Assembly: GCA_032622095.1 (NCBI GenBank)
Contig: CP136061.1
Location: 90,080,983-90,144,982 of the forward strand
Source: Siphonodentalium dalli
Taxonomy: Eukaryota; Mollusca; Scaphopoda; Gadilida; Siphonodentaliidae
Reading direction: 5' to 3'
Length of the DNA: 64,000 bases
Every line of letters begins with the position of its first letter. The first letter of the stretch is position 1. The translations under genes were made by a program, and so were the position numbers. Of the stretch, positions 10,933-21,423 are shown piece after piece. Below the pieces are notes generated by a model, which worked only from the letters and a program-made list of their open reading frames with translations, searched no databases and was not told the DNA's origin.

Positions 10933-11145
10933 CAGTAATGCCCTAAGTAATCGACTCCTTAACCAGAGCAGAATTATGGGTAAATTTTCAGGATTTAGTC
11001 GAAAATATGGCTTGTTGCCATTCATCGGAAAGCTCTCAGTGAGAGCTTTCCGATGAATGGCAACAAGCCATATTTCCGACTAAATCCTGAAAAGTTACCC
11101 ATAATTCTGCTGTGGTTAAAGAGTCGATTACTTAGGGCATTACTT
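10933..11145. mobile_element. CAGTAATGC hairpin MITE (TA target), copy 1
   Basis: An almost perfect palindrome of about 210 bp: 'cagtaatgccctaagtaatc' and its complement near 11120-11142, with the central fold 'gctctcagtgagagc'. It is TA-flanked, consistent with a Tc1/mariner-type MITE. Other copies: 20033-20245, 34092-34282 and truncated 34890-34997. Confidence 0.8.
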
Positions 11146-12400
11146 TATATATATAGATGATGTACTTACAGGTAGCTTTTTTCTCTGCTGTATGGGTAGG
11201 TAACCTTCCTTTTATATATATAGATGATGTACTTACAGGTAGCTTTTATATATATAGATGATGTACTTACAGGTAGCTTTTATATATATAGATGATGTAC
11301 TTACAGGTAGCTTATATATATATAGATGATGTACTTACAGGTAGCTTTTATATATATATATGATGTACTTACAGGTAGCTTATATATATATAGATGATGT
11401 ACTTACATGTAGCTTTTATATATATAGATGATGTACTTACAGGTAGCTTTTATATATATAGATGATGTACTTACAGGTAGCTTATATATATATAGATGAT
11501 GTACTTACAGGTAGCTTTTATATATATAGATGATGTACTTACAGGTAGCTTATATATATATAGATGATGTACTTACAGGTAGCTTATATATATATAGATG
11601 ATGTACTTACAGGTAGCTTTTATATATATAGATGATGTACTTACAGGTAGCTTATATATATATAGATGATGTACTTACAGGTAGCTTTTATATATATATA
11701 GATGATGTACTTACAGGTAGCTTATATATATATATAGATGATGTACTTACATGTAGCTTATATATATATATAGATAATGTACTTACAGGTAGCTTTTATA
11801 TATATAGATGATGTACTTACAGGTAGCTTTTATATATATAGATGATGTACTTACAGGTAGCTTATATATATATAGATGATGTACTTACAGGTAGCTTATA
11901 TATATATATATGATGTACTTACAGGTAGCTTTTATATATATAGATGATGTACTTACAGGTAGCTTTTATATATATAGATGATGTACTTACAGGTAGCTTT
12001 TATATATATAGATGATGTACTTACAGGTAGCTTATATATATATATATGATGTACTTACAGGTAGCTTATATATATATAGATGATGTACTTACAGGTAGCT
12101 TATATATATATAGATGATGTACTTACAGGTAGCTTATATATATATATAGATGATGTACTTACAGGTAGCTTATATATATATAGATGATGTACTTACAGGT
12201 AGCTTATATATATATAGATGATGTACTTACAGGTAGCTTTTATATATATAGATGATGTACTTACAGGTAGCTTATATATATATAGATGATGTACTTACAG
12301 GTAGCTTATATATATATAGATGATGTACTTACAGGTAGCTTATATATATATAGATGATGTACTTACAGGTAGCTTATATATATATAGATGATGTACTTAC
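11143..12400. repeat. Minisatellite of about 31-34 bp whose unit contains an exon's 5' splice site
   Basis: Roughly 40 copies of a unit 'gatgatgtacttacaggtag' plus 'ctt(t)' and a (TA)n stretch. On the minus strand each unit reads AGCTACCT|GTAAGTACATC, which is identical to the 3' end of exon 12401-12549 with its donor. At the far end (11170-11212) a longer, 43-bp copy of the exon's end is present. Unit length varies through the TA tract. The array therefore holds dozens of consensus-like 5' splice sites immediately downstream of the true one. Confidence 0.95.
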
Positions 12401-12549
12401 AGGTAGCTTTTTTCTCTGCTGTATGGGTAGGTAACCTTCCTTTCAATCTTCGGAACTTTAGTCTCGTCCAACTCGAAGGGACTTTTTATCATTCTGACAT
12501 ATCTGTTGACCCGTTCCAAGATCTTTTGCCCGACTCCATCAGAATTCAT
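12401..12549 (-). CDS. TMEM16: Anoctamin exon 9: dimerisation-domain segment next to a donor-site array
   Basis: This 149-nt exon encodes about residues 205-253: the acceptor 'catttaattacag' is followed by MNSDGVGQKILERVNRYV and ends ...TYPYSREKSYL. The family has a poorly conserved linker here between the 'HAPW' and 'TRSxIV' blocks. Entry is phase 0 and exit is after 2 nt, matching exon 10. The donor CCT|GTAAGT is repeated about 40 times in the adjoining minisatellite (11143-12400), so the exact exon end used in vivo is uncertain by multiples of the repeat unit. Confidence 0.85.
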
Positions 12550-12906
12550 CTGTAATTAAATGAAAGCCACACTAATAGTATATGTGTTATTTCTTAGTTC
12601 ACCCTTTCTATATTGAATGGATTCTCCCATTCAGTTATAAATGTATACATTGGAAGAGTCTTTTATTAATTTGGAGGGGAGTTCAGGTAATAAAAGCAGA
12701 CAGCAGACGGAAAACTGTTAATACTAGTACAAGAGCAGAATGATTTATATTCATTGGTGGGAAATGTTTATATAATAAGTTCAATAAATGACCTATAGTC
12801 GTTTTCTGAATTTATTATCGGATTATTTCCTAAAGGAACTACTCATCATTGAGTATTTGGTACAGAAAGGATTAACAAGATGTGTCATCTCTAAGCTATA
12901 TATTAA

Positions 12907-13298
12907 CCCTTTACCCAACAGAAGGGCCCTGTGCCAATGCATTCTCTTATATATGCGAGTCGACCATAGGTCGCCTCGCATATATAAGAGAATGCATTGG
13001 CTTAACACATTAAAAATTATAAAATTGTTAAAGAATGTAAGAAAAAATGGTAAAAAGTGTTAAAAAAAGATTTTGTTTAGGCCAATGCATTCTCTTATAT
13101 ATGCGAGGCGACCTATGGTCGACTCGCATATATAAGAGAATGCATTGGCACAGGGCATAACTGTAACCATCACAATGTGGTCAATGAGCCGATTCCAATG
13201 ATATCCATATTTGTATGGTTTTATTGAGACAGACCCAAGATAATTTAGGCTGTTGCAGCTTTATTTGGCCGTTTTTGGCCGATTTGTTGGGTAAAGGG
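12907..13298. mobile_element. piggyBac-type MITE, CCCTTTACCCAACA subfamily, intact
   Basis: The termini are CCCTTTACCCAACA and its inverse TGTTGGGTAAAGGG, flanked by TTAA at 12903-12906 and 13299-13302. It holds two copies of the hairpin module GCCAATGCATTCTCTTATAT with a centre of GTCGACCATAGGTCGC type. TTAA duplication and CCCTTT ends are typical of piggyBac-like elements. Near-identical copies: 17314-17701 (one end lost) and 48872-49253 (inverse orientation). Confidence 0.88.
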
Positions 13299-14214
13299 TT
13301 AACAGAATACACATTATTCTGTAATGTAATTGATGCATGTTTTACACCAGAAATTAATGAATATATACAACATCTCCCCTCTTTTAAAAGTTTGTTGTCA
13401 CAAAGGGTTAGTAATTAATCACTGTGGAGACAATGGCTTCATCGCATCCAGTTAGTACAGTCATTGATATCTGTTAAGGAGTTGAGGATAGCCAATTTCT
13501 CTGTCTCCTGGGGGAGAAACACACATGCCAACTTTAGTTCCAATCAAATAACTCAAACTGAAGTTATCGGTCAGAAACCAAAATGTTATCAAATCAGATA
13601 AATTCTATGTACAAAAAGAGTAATAACTTATGCAAGAATCATTGAACTGAACACATATTTTTCTTAACAACAGATTTTTATGCTGAGAAATACACATACC
13701 AACTTTAGTTCCTATTAATTAACCCAAACTAAAGTTATCAATTGGAAACATTTTAATTGACGGACAACATCTCCATCCGTCTGATATATAATACGACAAA
13801 TTGGCATAGAAACAGTTAAATTCAATTGATAATGCTACTTGTAACTTATTACAAAGATTATTTATTACATAATTAGGCCCTAAACCTGGCCTCATATTTC
13901 AGTGAGACACAAGTGTATTATCGCAGTGACGTAAGAGCTTAGCGCAATGATGTTGATGTCAATGCCGGAACTTTATTATTATGTTAATTAGAATATAATT
14001 GTGATATTCGATTTGTGTTGCATTATTTAGTGTTGACTGTGAGATAAACATGGTGATAAGGGTGGTTGAAAAAAATTTTCAACATGAAAAGACACATTTA
14101 AAGTAGAACTATACTTTTTCTTGAAGGTGTCTTTACTTCCTCTTGGTTGTGATAAGGAAATCGATATTAATTTTTTTAACCTCAGCTGTTTTGAGATCGT
14201 TTTTCCTTGCTAAA

Positions 14215-14400
14215 ATGTGATTATGTGATAAAATGGATCTCAAATTTGTCACAATTCTATTTAAAATTTATTAACCTCGTCCACTTATTTGATTCGAGCC
14301 TCGCTAAAGCCCAGCTCGATTAAAATCTAATGCACTCGGTTAATAAATTTTATATAGAATTACGTCTCATTAGAGATCCTCTGTATATTATTATTGTTTA
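14215..14400. mobile_element. Foldback repeat family 'GAGATCCTCT', diverged copy
   Basis: Arms 'tattaacctcgtccactta' and 'cactcggttaataaat' are followed by 'agagatcctctgtat'. They correspond to the arms in 6585-6740 and 22980-23128. Confidence 0.6.
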
Positions 14401-14483
14401 CTATTTTGTTGCCATGAGCAGAGGCATTTAAATATTATATAACAAAATAGTAAACAATTATATGTTTATCCATATGATCTCAC

Positions 14484-14528
14484 CTCTGTCTCTGCATATT
14501 TTCTCCTTGCGTCTTCAAGTTGTTCTGT
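14484..14528 (-). CDS. TMEM16: Anoctamin exon 8: 45-nt charged linker
   Basis: This short exon, phase 0 to 0, encodes TEQLEDARRKYAETE (about residues 190-204). The acceptor is 'caaatttacag' and the donor GAG|GTGAGA. Its position after the 'HAPW...RIPMKE' block fits the variable charged stretch found here in anoctamins. Being in frame on both sides it could be skipped without a frameshift. Confidence 0.85.
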
Positions 14529-14639
14529 CTGTAAATTTGAATACAATAAAATTAGTATATCAAATTTCAAACGCAATAAATTTCTTCGGTAACAAAATAT
14601 TTTAAAGGTAGGGGAGCCAATATCCACACACTCTTCCAT

Positions 14640-15150
14640 TAGCCCTATCTATTCTAGATATTTCAGTCTAAAATTTTCATCTATAATGGGATAAACACCA
14701 AGGTAACTTAAAGGTACTCAATCTGATTCGATGTCCCCATATCATCAGATTCCAACAGCAACATTTTTTTAAATGACTCTTCAGTTATCAGAATCGATTA
14801 ACTGCCCAAAAATAATGGTAGTCAACTATAGTACAAAATTGTCCAAAACGTGTTATTTATCAACATTTGGTCAGTGAAATATGGCCAGATTGTCAATATA
14901 TCAAATGCTAAAGCCACTTGATTTTATAGTTATCCATCTTCATCTGCAATTTGGTCTGAGATTGTTGGTTTGACGACTTTTTACCAGACCACCAATAACT
15001 ACACATCTTGAGTAATAACAAATTTCAAAAATCGTTATCTGATCACTGAGCTTTGATGGGTGGTTTCCTCGACTCCCAATAAAATATTTTTTACCCCCGA
15101 AGCCAAAGAAATAGTAATTTGGGAGCTTTAATTCGGATAATGCATCTTTA
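14640..15150 (-). repeat. Dispersed family 'D500', copy 1
   Basis: About 500 bp, resembling 49800-50180 and 60960-61590 in inverse orientation. Shared blocks include the 'ctcaatctgattcgatg' region, 'ttttaccagaccaccaataa' and 'tttgggagctttaattcgga'. This copy shows an unoccupied TTAA at the site where copy 3 carries a MITE. Confidence 0.75.
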
Positions 15151-15179
15151 ATGCTCGGCAATCTCACACGACTTCCCCG

Positions 15180-15226
15180 TCGAGTAAATTTTGGGCTTGA
15201 GTATTCCGGCGTATCGAGTGAGAATG
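15180..15226 (-). pseudogene. Degenerate partial copy of anoctamin exon 7
   Basis: The minus strand reads ILTRYAGILKPKI, matching ILSRYAEILKIRI of exon 7; roughly 36 of 45 bases agree by eye. It lies about 85 bp downstream (transcript sense) of the true exon, with no usable donor and no full acceptor. A partial exon duplicate. Confidence 0.75.
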
Positions 15227-15309
15227 CTGCAGTGAGGAACTGACAGGTGGACAGAAGGATGAATGGTCAAACCGTTAGGAGTATAGTCAGTATATTGTAG
15301 TTTTCTTAC

Positions 15310-15405
15310 CTCTTTCATTGGTATTCTAATCTTGAGTATTTCGGCGTATCGACTGAGAATTCCCCATGGAGCATGGATCTTCACATAATGAATCTCATCA
15401 CCTCT
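15310..15405 (-). CDS. TMEM16: Anoctamin exon 7: 'YVKIHAPWGILSRYAEILK' block
   Basis: This 96-nt exon, phase 0 to 0, encodes about residues 158-189: RGDEIHYVKIHAPWGILSR, then YAEILKIRIPMKE. It is the strongly conserved anoctamin 'F(V/I)KIHxPWxVLxxYAExxxLxxPxK' motif of the cytosolic dimerisation domain. The acceptor is 'ctattatattacag' and the donor GAG|GTAAGA. A degenerate partial copy lies in the following intron. Confidence 0.96.
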
Positions 15406-16247
15406 CTGTAATATAATAGATTAATATTATTCACCATATTAAAGTGTCTGACCTCTTTCTTCATACGGTGCCCTCTGATATAATGTCCTTAGTAGGAACA
15501 TCCAGTTATATTCTGTGTTTTGCTGGTGTCGAGTGTTGGTTTCGATATATGGATCCGTATGTGAGACTTGTATGACATGGTATGAGGGGTCACAAATGTT
15601 GTGTTCTCCTTCATTTATGGTGGCTTTGTATAAAGGTAGCCTAATTTGTGTTGTGGGATATTGACCTTCATGTGTAGAAGTTTATCGTGAGTCTGGGTGG
15701 GAACGGTTAGTAGTCATTTTTTGGCTTTCGTAAACTCCGTTATTTGTGTTGGGTTCGACTTCTGTTTCTGAGGTGAGCCATGAGGATGATGATGTGGGTG
15801 TAATATATGTAGCCATATACTAAGTAGTTGGGGTGATTAATTACAAGATTATAGTTTGGCAAGGGAAGCTTAAATGTCTTAGTAAAGCGTAAGTCAGTAT
15901 GAATTGTTGTAAGTAAATTGCATGTTTAGTATGAATAACTCAGGTAATTAGGTATTTGGTGTACCAATATTTTTTGTATTAAAATATAGTGTAACTGAGT
16001 TCCCTTTGGTTAAGCTCTAGATCAGCAATCAGATATGTTTTCTGAGTAATACTCTCAGAAAGGACTAAGCGCAAAATGACCTTTCACCTCATGATGTTGC
16101 TGTCTTAGCATCTTATCACCGAAAACGCTTGCCTCGAAATTTGGCCATATTTACTTTATAATTTCAAATGGTTTAAACTAATAAATTAATGCATAAAAAA
16201 TGGAATCTAATAGTAATGTAGCTACATATATGACAAAACATGATTAA

Positions 16248-16740
16248 CCCTTTCAGTGCCAGGGGCCGATCTCATCGGCCCTAATTTACGGCGGTCTGTA
16301 AAATCGGCCCTAAAAAAATAAAAAATAAAAAAAATTCTTTTTTTGTTTTTTTTTAGATTTTTTTGGGGTATGCTTAAGCATGCTATAGCGAATTTAAAAA
16401 CAAACTGGATAAAACCTTAGGGGCGTGTTATAACTCAAAACTATCACCAAGTATTCATAGTAATAATTTTTATGCCCATGAAAAACGTAAGATTCCCTGG
16501 CACTAAACCTACAAAATAAGTCTGTTAAAGAATATGAGAAAAATTATTATAATTGTAAAAAATAATAACAAATGATGAAAAATTGTTAGGCCAATGCATT
16601 CTCTTATATATGCAAGTCGACCAGGCCAATGCATTCTCTTATATATGCGAGGCGACCTATGGTCGACTTGCATATATAAGAGAATGCATTGGCACAGGGT
16701 ATATGGGTTGATACAAAAATCGGACCTGGCACTGAAAGGG
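16248..16740. mobile_element. piggyBac-type MITE, CCCTTTCAGTGCC subfamily, intact
   Basis: Ends CCCTTTCAGTGCCAGG and CCTGGCACTGAAAGGG with TTAA on both sides (16244-16247, 16741-16744). An internal GGGCCGATCTCATCGGCCC hairpin and the shared GCCAATGCATTCTC hairpin are present. It is close to the inner element at 60322-60748. Confidence 0.88.
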
Positions 16741-17313
16741 TTAAATGTCCCGAATAGGACTAAATGTTAGCTTTCACTATTATTTTGCCAATCATTTTAG
16801 ACAGCTTTTACCGCAGACAATTTGCAACATTTAGGATGTACACTGTACTCAGAATGTGCATTGTTATTTTCAATCGGGTGAATTCTGAACTATAATATTA
16901 TAAGTTTGAAAGAGTTTGCTTTTTGTTTGAGAACATTGACATTTGATTGAAAGTATTTCTGAACATTTATGAATATTAAATCAGGAATTATATCTTGTTT
17001 CTTGCTGACAAATCACCCCAATGTTCCATAAATCTGCGGCCTCATCACCTGTGCTGTAACTGTGTATTCATGTGAAACGGGAATTACTCTTCGAAATGAC
17101 CAAAATGTAGGTTGTTTTTTATCACAAAATTGACATATATTTGCCAAAAAATGATAATGTCGGTCAGCATAAGATAAATACAACAATAGCATTTTGAGAT
17201 GTGTGTTATCTCAATGAGTTAGAAGTATGAATTTTTTGTGAGGCTCTGCCGTGCTATTATCGTATATATACTATTCAAAATGAGCCATGCACTTTTAACT
17301 CTTTATTTATTAA

Positions 17314-17701
17314 CCCTTTACCCAACAGAAGGGCCCTGTGCCAATGCATTCTCTTATATATGCGAGTCGACCATAGGTCGCCTCGCATATATAAGAGAAT
17401 GCATTGGCTTAACACATTAAATTATAAAATTGTTAAAGAATGTAAGAAAAAATGGTAAAAAAGTGTTAAAAAAAGATTTTGTTTAGGCCAATGCATTCTC
17501 TTATATATGCGAGGCGACCTATGGTCGACTCGCATATATAAGAGAATGCATTGGCACAGGGCATAACTGTAACCATCACAGTGTGGTCAATGAGCCGGTT
17601 CCAATGATATCCATATTTGTATGGTTTTATTGAGACAGACCCAAGATAATTTAGGCTGTTGCAGCTTTATTTGGCCGGTTTTGGCCGGTTTGTTGGGTAA
17701 A
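17314..17701. mobile_element. piggyBac-type MITE, CCCTTTACCCAACA subfamily, one end truncated
   Basis: Almost identical to 12907-13298 with a left TTAA at 17310-17313. The right end stops at TGTTGGGTAAA, lacking the final GGG and TTAA. Confidence 0.8.
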
Positions 17702-17856
17702 TACTCATTGATGAGTAGGAAATGTTCAGTGGCTTTTGTTGAATTTATTAATTTTTATTTTATATTTCCAATGAATATGAATTCTTCTGTTCTTGTATTA
17801 TCATTTTGTCTCATATATCCTTCGCATCACTCTAAATGAATAATAGACCATTCTAA

Positions 17857-18288
17857 ACGGGAGAATATATCCAGTATAGAAAGGGAGAATATATCCAGTA
17901 TAGAAAGGGAGAATATATCCAGTATAGAAAGGGATAAATATATCCAGTATAGAAAGGGATAAATCCAAACGGGAGAATATATCCAGTATAGAAAGGGATA
18001 AATTTTATATATTTTCTAACCTTATCGTCCTCCAAACGGGAGAATATATCCAGTATAGAAAGGGATAAATTTTATATATTTTCTAACCTTATCGTCCTCC
18101 AAACGGGAGAATATATCCAGTATAGAAAGGGATAAATTTTATATATTTTCTAACCTTATCGTCCTCCAAACGGGAGAATATATCCAGTATAGAAAGGGAT
18201 AAATTTTATATATTTTCTAACCTTATCGTCCTCCAAACGGGAGAATATATCCAGTATAGAAAGGGATAAATTTTATATATATTCTAAC
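17857..18288. repeat. 67-bp array carrying copies of the donor of exon 18289-18447
   Basis: Four 67-bp units (spacing of 'tatcgtcctcc' at 18023, 18090, 18157, 18224 and the true exon at 18291) each include the last bases of the exon plus its 5' splice site; on the minus strand GAGGACGATAAG|GTTAGA. The 17857-18000 part is a shorter sub-array of 'gagaatatatccagtataga' without the splice site. Confidence 0.93.
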
Positions 18289-18447
18289 CGTATCGTCCTC
18301 CAAATGTAATCCCTCATCCTCGAGCTCTTTCTCAAACACACTTCGAGCGGTGACTGCAGATTCCTTAGTTGACTTTTTATCTTTACAGGAGTAGGCAATA
18401 ATGTAGTCAATTCTTCTCTCACCATCATCAAAATACATGTTACGACC
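18289..18447 (-). CDS. TMEM16: Anoctamin exon 6: 'DDGERRIDYIIAYS' block, flanked by splice-site arrays
   Basis: This 159-nt exon, phase 0 to 0, encodes about residues 105-157: GRNMYFDDGERRIDYIIAYS, then a lysine-rich stretch and VFEKELEDEGLHLEDDT. It is the conserved start of the anoctamin dimerisation domain ('FxDGxRRIDYVLxY ... REExxxFExxLxxxGLxLE'). The acceptor is 'tttttgtaacag' and the donor ACG|GTTAGA. Both boundaries are copied in adjoining tandem arrays. The array donors (AAG|GTTAGA) look at least as good as the true one. Confidence 0.95.
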
Positions 18448-18634
18448 CTGTTACAAAAATCATCAAAATACATGTTATGACCCTGTTACAAAAATCATCA
18501 AAATACATGTTACGACCCTGTTACAAAAATCATCAAAATACATGTTACGACCCTGCTACAAAAATCATCAAAATACATGTTACGACCCTGCTACAAAAAT
18601 CATCAAAATACATGTTACGACCCTGCTACAAAAA
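18436..18634. repeat. 35-bp array carrying copies of the acceptor of exon 18289-18447
   Basis: Six copies at exact 35-bp spacing ('ccctg' at 18446, 18481, 18516, 18551, 18586, 18621). The first is the real exon boundary. Each reads, on the minus strand, tttttgta(a/g)cag|GGTCGT plus 18 further exon bases. Since 35 is not a multiple of 3, use of a distal copy would shift the frame. Confidence 0.95.
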
Positions 18635-18669
18635 TGCAAACTGATATAAATCAAAGGACATCCAAAAAC

Positions 18670-19052
18670 AAAGCCTCCAAATAGTGTGTCTGTCATTTGC
18701 AAAATGAGGCCCCCAAAGGGTGAATATAGTAATGCTAGCCCACCAAATTTACCCTCTGGATACCTCATTCTGTTTAGGCCTCATCTTCTGGGAAGTATCT
18801 ATAGTCTCAAATTAACATTGTTTTTAGTTACTTTTTCCCTTCTGGGAAGTTTCTATATCCCCTAAGTTGCATAAGATAAAATGCATAATCGAGGTGACTC
18901 ATGGGTGAATATCACCAACTTCAACTAGCAATTGAGGCCTAAGCAGAATGAGGTACCCAGAGGGTTAATTTAGTGACACTAGCCTGCCTTGCGAGATAGT
19001 GTCACTAAATCCACCCCCTGGGGACCTCATTCTGCAAATGACAGACACACTC
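18670..19052. mobile_element. CAAGCCTTG-family hAT-type MITE, long form
   Basis: Two hairpins (18700-18770 and 18935-19035, 'agaatgaggtacccagaggg' and its complement) flank the family's internal region ('agttgcataagataaaatgc'). The TIRs are degraded at both ends. Confidence 0.65.
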
Positions 19053-19054
19053 TC

Positions 19055-19710
19055 TCATTTCCTGAAAATCTATAAGAAGTGTGGTATAAATTTTGTATGG
19101 ATGTAGCATTAATGAAAGTAATAGTAAGTAAAAACTTGAGAAAAGACAATGGTTCATCTTTTATAGCATATTGATTGATGCCTCTACTAAATAAATACTT
19201 GATAAAAGAGGGCAGCTGACTAAAATGCGAAGGAAATTCTACTTGTATTTATGTCAATAAAGTTTTAGTCGCGGAAATTTGACAGGTTTATCATTATCGT
19301 AGATAGATTGATTTGCAAAATTGCATTTATTACAATATAAAAAAATTTATTAGCTACAATCGGAAGCTCTGCGTTATAATGCAACGCACCCATGTGAACG
19401 GTTTAATGCAGACAATGAACCATGTCATCTAAACAGACCAATGCCATGTAAAACAATCAACTGAAAGCTACTTTAGATAAATCTTGAGTCAAAAGACATA
19501 CGTCAACAGGAGCTGTATATTAACAACATGGAAATTTTTAATTGAAAAACTAGCTTTTAAAACACTTTTAAGTGAAATATGTGCAATATCAGATGTTACT
19601 GCTGCATTTTTAGGGAATACGAATTAGAAATTGTTGTTGTTGGACATTTTGGAGGAAGAAGCCCCAAATTTCTTATTTGAATATAAAATTTATTGTGTAA
19701 AGCTTCTCTT
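19055..19710. other. Intron sequence without recognised features
   Basis: AT-rich and apparently unique. No exon or repeat was seen. Confidence 0.4.
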
Positions 19711-19714
19711 TTAA

Positions 19715-19949
19715 CACTTCCATGACTGGAGCTACCTGAAAGTTAGCGATAATCTTGTGCCAATGCATTCTCTTATATAGGCGAGTCTCCTAAGAGAATA
19801 CATTGCCCTAACAATATTTACCTTGACTTTGTAAGCCAGTGCATTCTATTATAAACGTGAGGCTCCCTATGGGAGACTCGCATATAAAAGAAAATGCACT
19901 GGCACATGATCTCTAATGCTGCATCAGCACAGCTCCCATCATGAAAGGG
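19715..19949. mobile_element. piggyBac-type MITE, CCATGA subfamily
   Basis: TTAA at 19711-19714 and 19950-19953. The left end CACTTCCATGACTGGAGC pairs with GCTCCCATCATGAAAGGG. Two shared hairpin modules are inside, both diverged. Confidence 0.75.
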
Positions 19950-20004
19950 TTAAAAAATACCAGTAATTGAATATAACAAAGTATAGACAGCATTAGTTCT
20001 TATT

Positions 20005-20330
20005 AATCCTTCCATAGGGAGCCTCGCATATACAGTAATGCTCTAATTAATCGACTCCTTAACCACAGCAGAATTATGGGTAACTTTTCAGAATTTAGTC
20101 GGAAATATGACTTGTTGCCATTCATCGGAAAGCTCTCGGCGAGAGCTTTCCGATGAATGGCAACAAGCCATATTTCCGACTAAATCCTGAAAAGTTACCC
20201 ATAATTCTGCTGTGGTTAAGGAGTCGATTAATTAGAGCATTACTGTATAAGAGAATACACTAGCCAAACAATATTTACAATGACCTTGTAAGTGCATTCT
20301 CTTATATATGCGAATACACAAAGTTCAATT
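20005..20330. mobile_element. piggyBac-type MITE remnant interrupted by a TA-flanked hairpin MITE
   Basis: The hairpin arm GGGAGCCTCGCATA continues as TAAGAGAATACACTAGCC only after the inserted element 20033-20245 is removed. The outer MITE runs on to about 20330 ('gcattctcttatatatgcga'). Confidence 0.75.
20033..20245. mobile_element. CAGTAATGC hairpin MITE (TA target), copy 2
   Basis: A near-perfect palindrome, CAGTAATGCTCTAATTAATC to GATTAATTAGAGCATTACTG, with TA at 20031-20032 and 20246-20247. Almost identical to 10933-11145. Confidence 0.88.
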
Positions 20331-20353
20331 TATAAGGATTAATATCTTGGCAC

Positions 20354-20407
20354 CTCAGCATTAATTCCATCGATTTCATCCATTTTGTACAACTCCATAG
20401 TATCCTC
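20354..20407 (-). CDS. TMEM16: Anoctamin exon 5 (predicted): acidic 54-nt exon
   Basis: Phase 0 to 0, acceptor 'gcattcagtgtag', donor GAG|GTGCCA. It encodes EDTMELYKMDEIDGINAE (about residues 87-104), joining directly to GRNMYFDDGERRID of exon 6. The N-terminal cytosolic tail of anoctamins is poorly conserved, so there is no family motif to confirm it. Support comes from splice sites, phase agreement on both sides and coding-like composition. Confidence 0.72.
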
Positions 20408-21423
20408 CTACACTGAATGCTAGAATATCACATGCGAAACACAACCAATGTATGAAACAGGCTCAAAAACCACACACAAATATCCAAGACTCATGCTATC
20501 CATTAATATTAACTTCAATTCATGACAAGGTTGCATAGTTTAAATAGAGAGAAAGTAGTGTGTCCTACCCAGCACGGTGCAATAAATCATTGTCAAATGT
20601 TTGCTTTGCAGCATAAGAGGCAGCCATAATTTATACCATTCATAGGATATTGCAACGATTGGGACATCCCTAGAGAACCATCCTCGCCTATATTTCATAA
20701 TTTATATTACGTAGATGAACAGGTAACTAAGTTCAAATGATATGCAGTTTACAGCCATCTATTAAAAGAGAAATAAATATTCTTATTTTTTCTGCATATT
20801 TCCCAGTCAGAGAGAATGAAGAGGTTGCATCATGAGTGCTTGCATACCCATTACACCCCTCCCCTCTGTGGCAAATTAAAATGTGTGTGGGCGAACACAA
20901 ATATAAACAAGAGGTGTGCACTCGAGTGCTAGCATACCCATTACACCCCTCCCCTTTGTGGCAAATTAAAATGTGGGCGAACACAAATATAAATAAAGGA
21001 GAATAACTCTAAAAGGAAATACATGAACACTTCATTGAATGCCCTTGTAGTGAATATTCAAACAAAATTCCACTGAGATCTATAACCCATGACTGAGAAA
21101 CAAGCAGACTTTCTCAGGCGGACAGACAGAAAACAAGATATATATAATTTTGTTTGCCAATGGGGAGAGGGGGCAAATACCTACAGTTGCCATGTCTGTC
21201 GAGACACGACTTATGACACATGCCATGTACATGTAAATTGAACACTTACTCCATGCTATTTACCCAATCAGGATTCATGCTGTCGGTGGCCAGATTGACC
21301 AATGGCCAATTATTTTCGAAAATATCCAAAGGAAATTTCATTAGTCCAAAAAGTTTCAAGGCTATAATCGGCAATCGCCTCTTTGGTTATCATCAGATAT
21401 CCATGAAACCATTAATATGTTAA

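Larger units (their letters stand above)
12550..14483. other. Anoctamin intron: MITEs and dispersed repeats
   Basis: It contains the piggyBac-type MITE 12907-13298, a mollusc-type dispersed repeat at 13500-13800 ('accaactttagttcc' units) and a diverged foldback at 14215-14400. The rest is AT-rich, with no exon seen. Confidence 0.5.
15406..18288. other. Anoctamin intron: unique part, MITEs and arrays
   Basis: 15420-16240 is mostly unique AT-rich sequence with no exon seen. Then come the piggyBac-type MITE 16248-16740, a unique stretch 16745-17300, the MITE 17314-17701 and the donor-site array from 17857. Confidence 0.5.

Noticed and set aside
12788-13063. ORFs on both strands of the hairpin region
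   Set aside because: Translations of the piggyBac-type MITE palindrome; the same peptides recur at every MITE copy.
18437-18649. Plus-strand ORF with repeated CYKNHQNT peptide
   Set aside because: Antisense translation of the 35-bp acceptor-site array.
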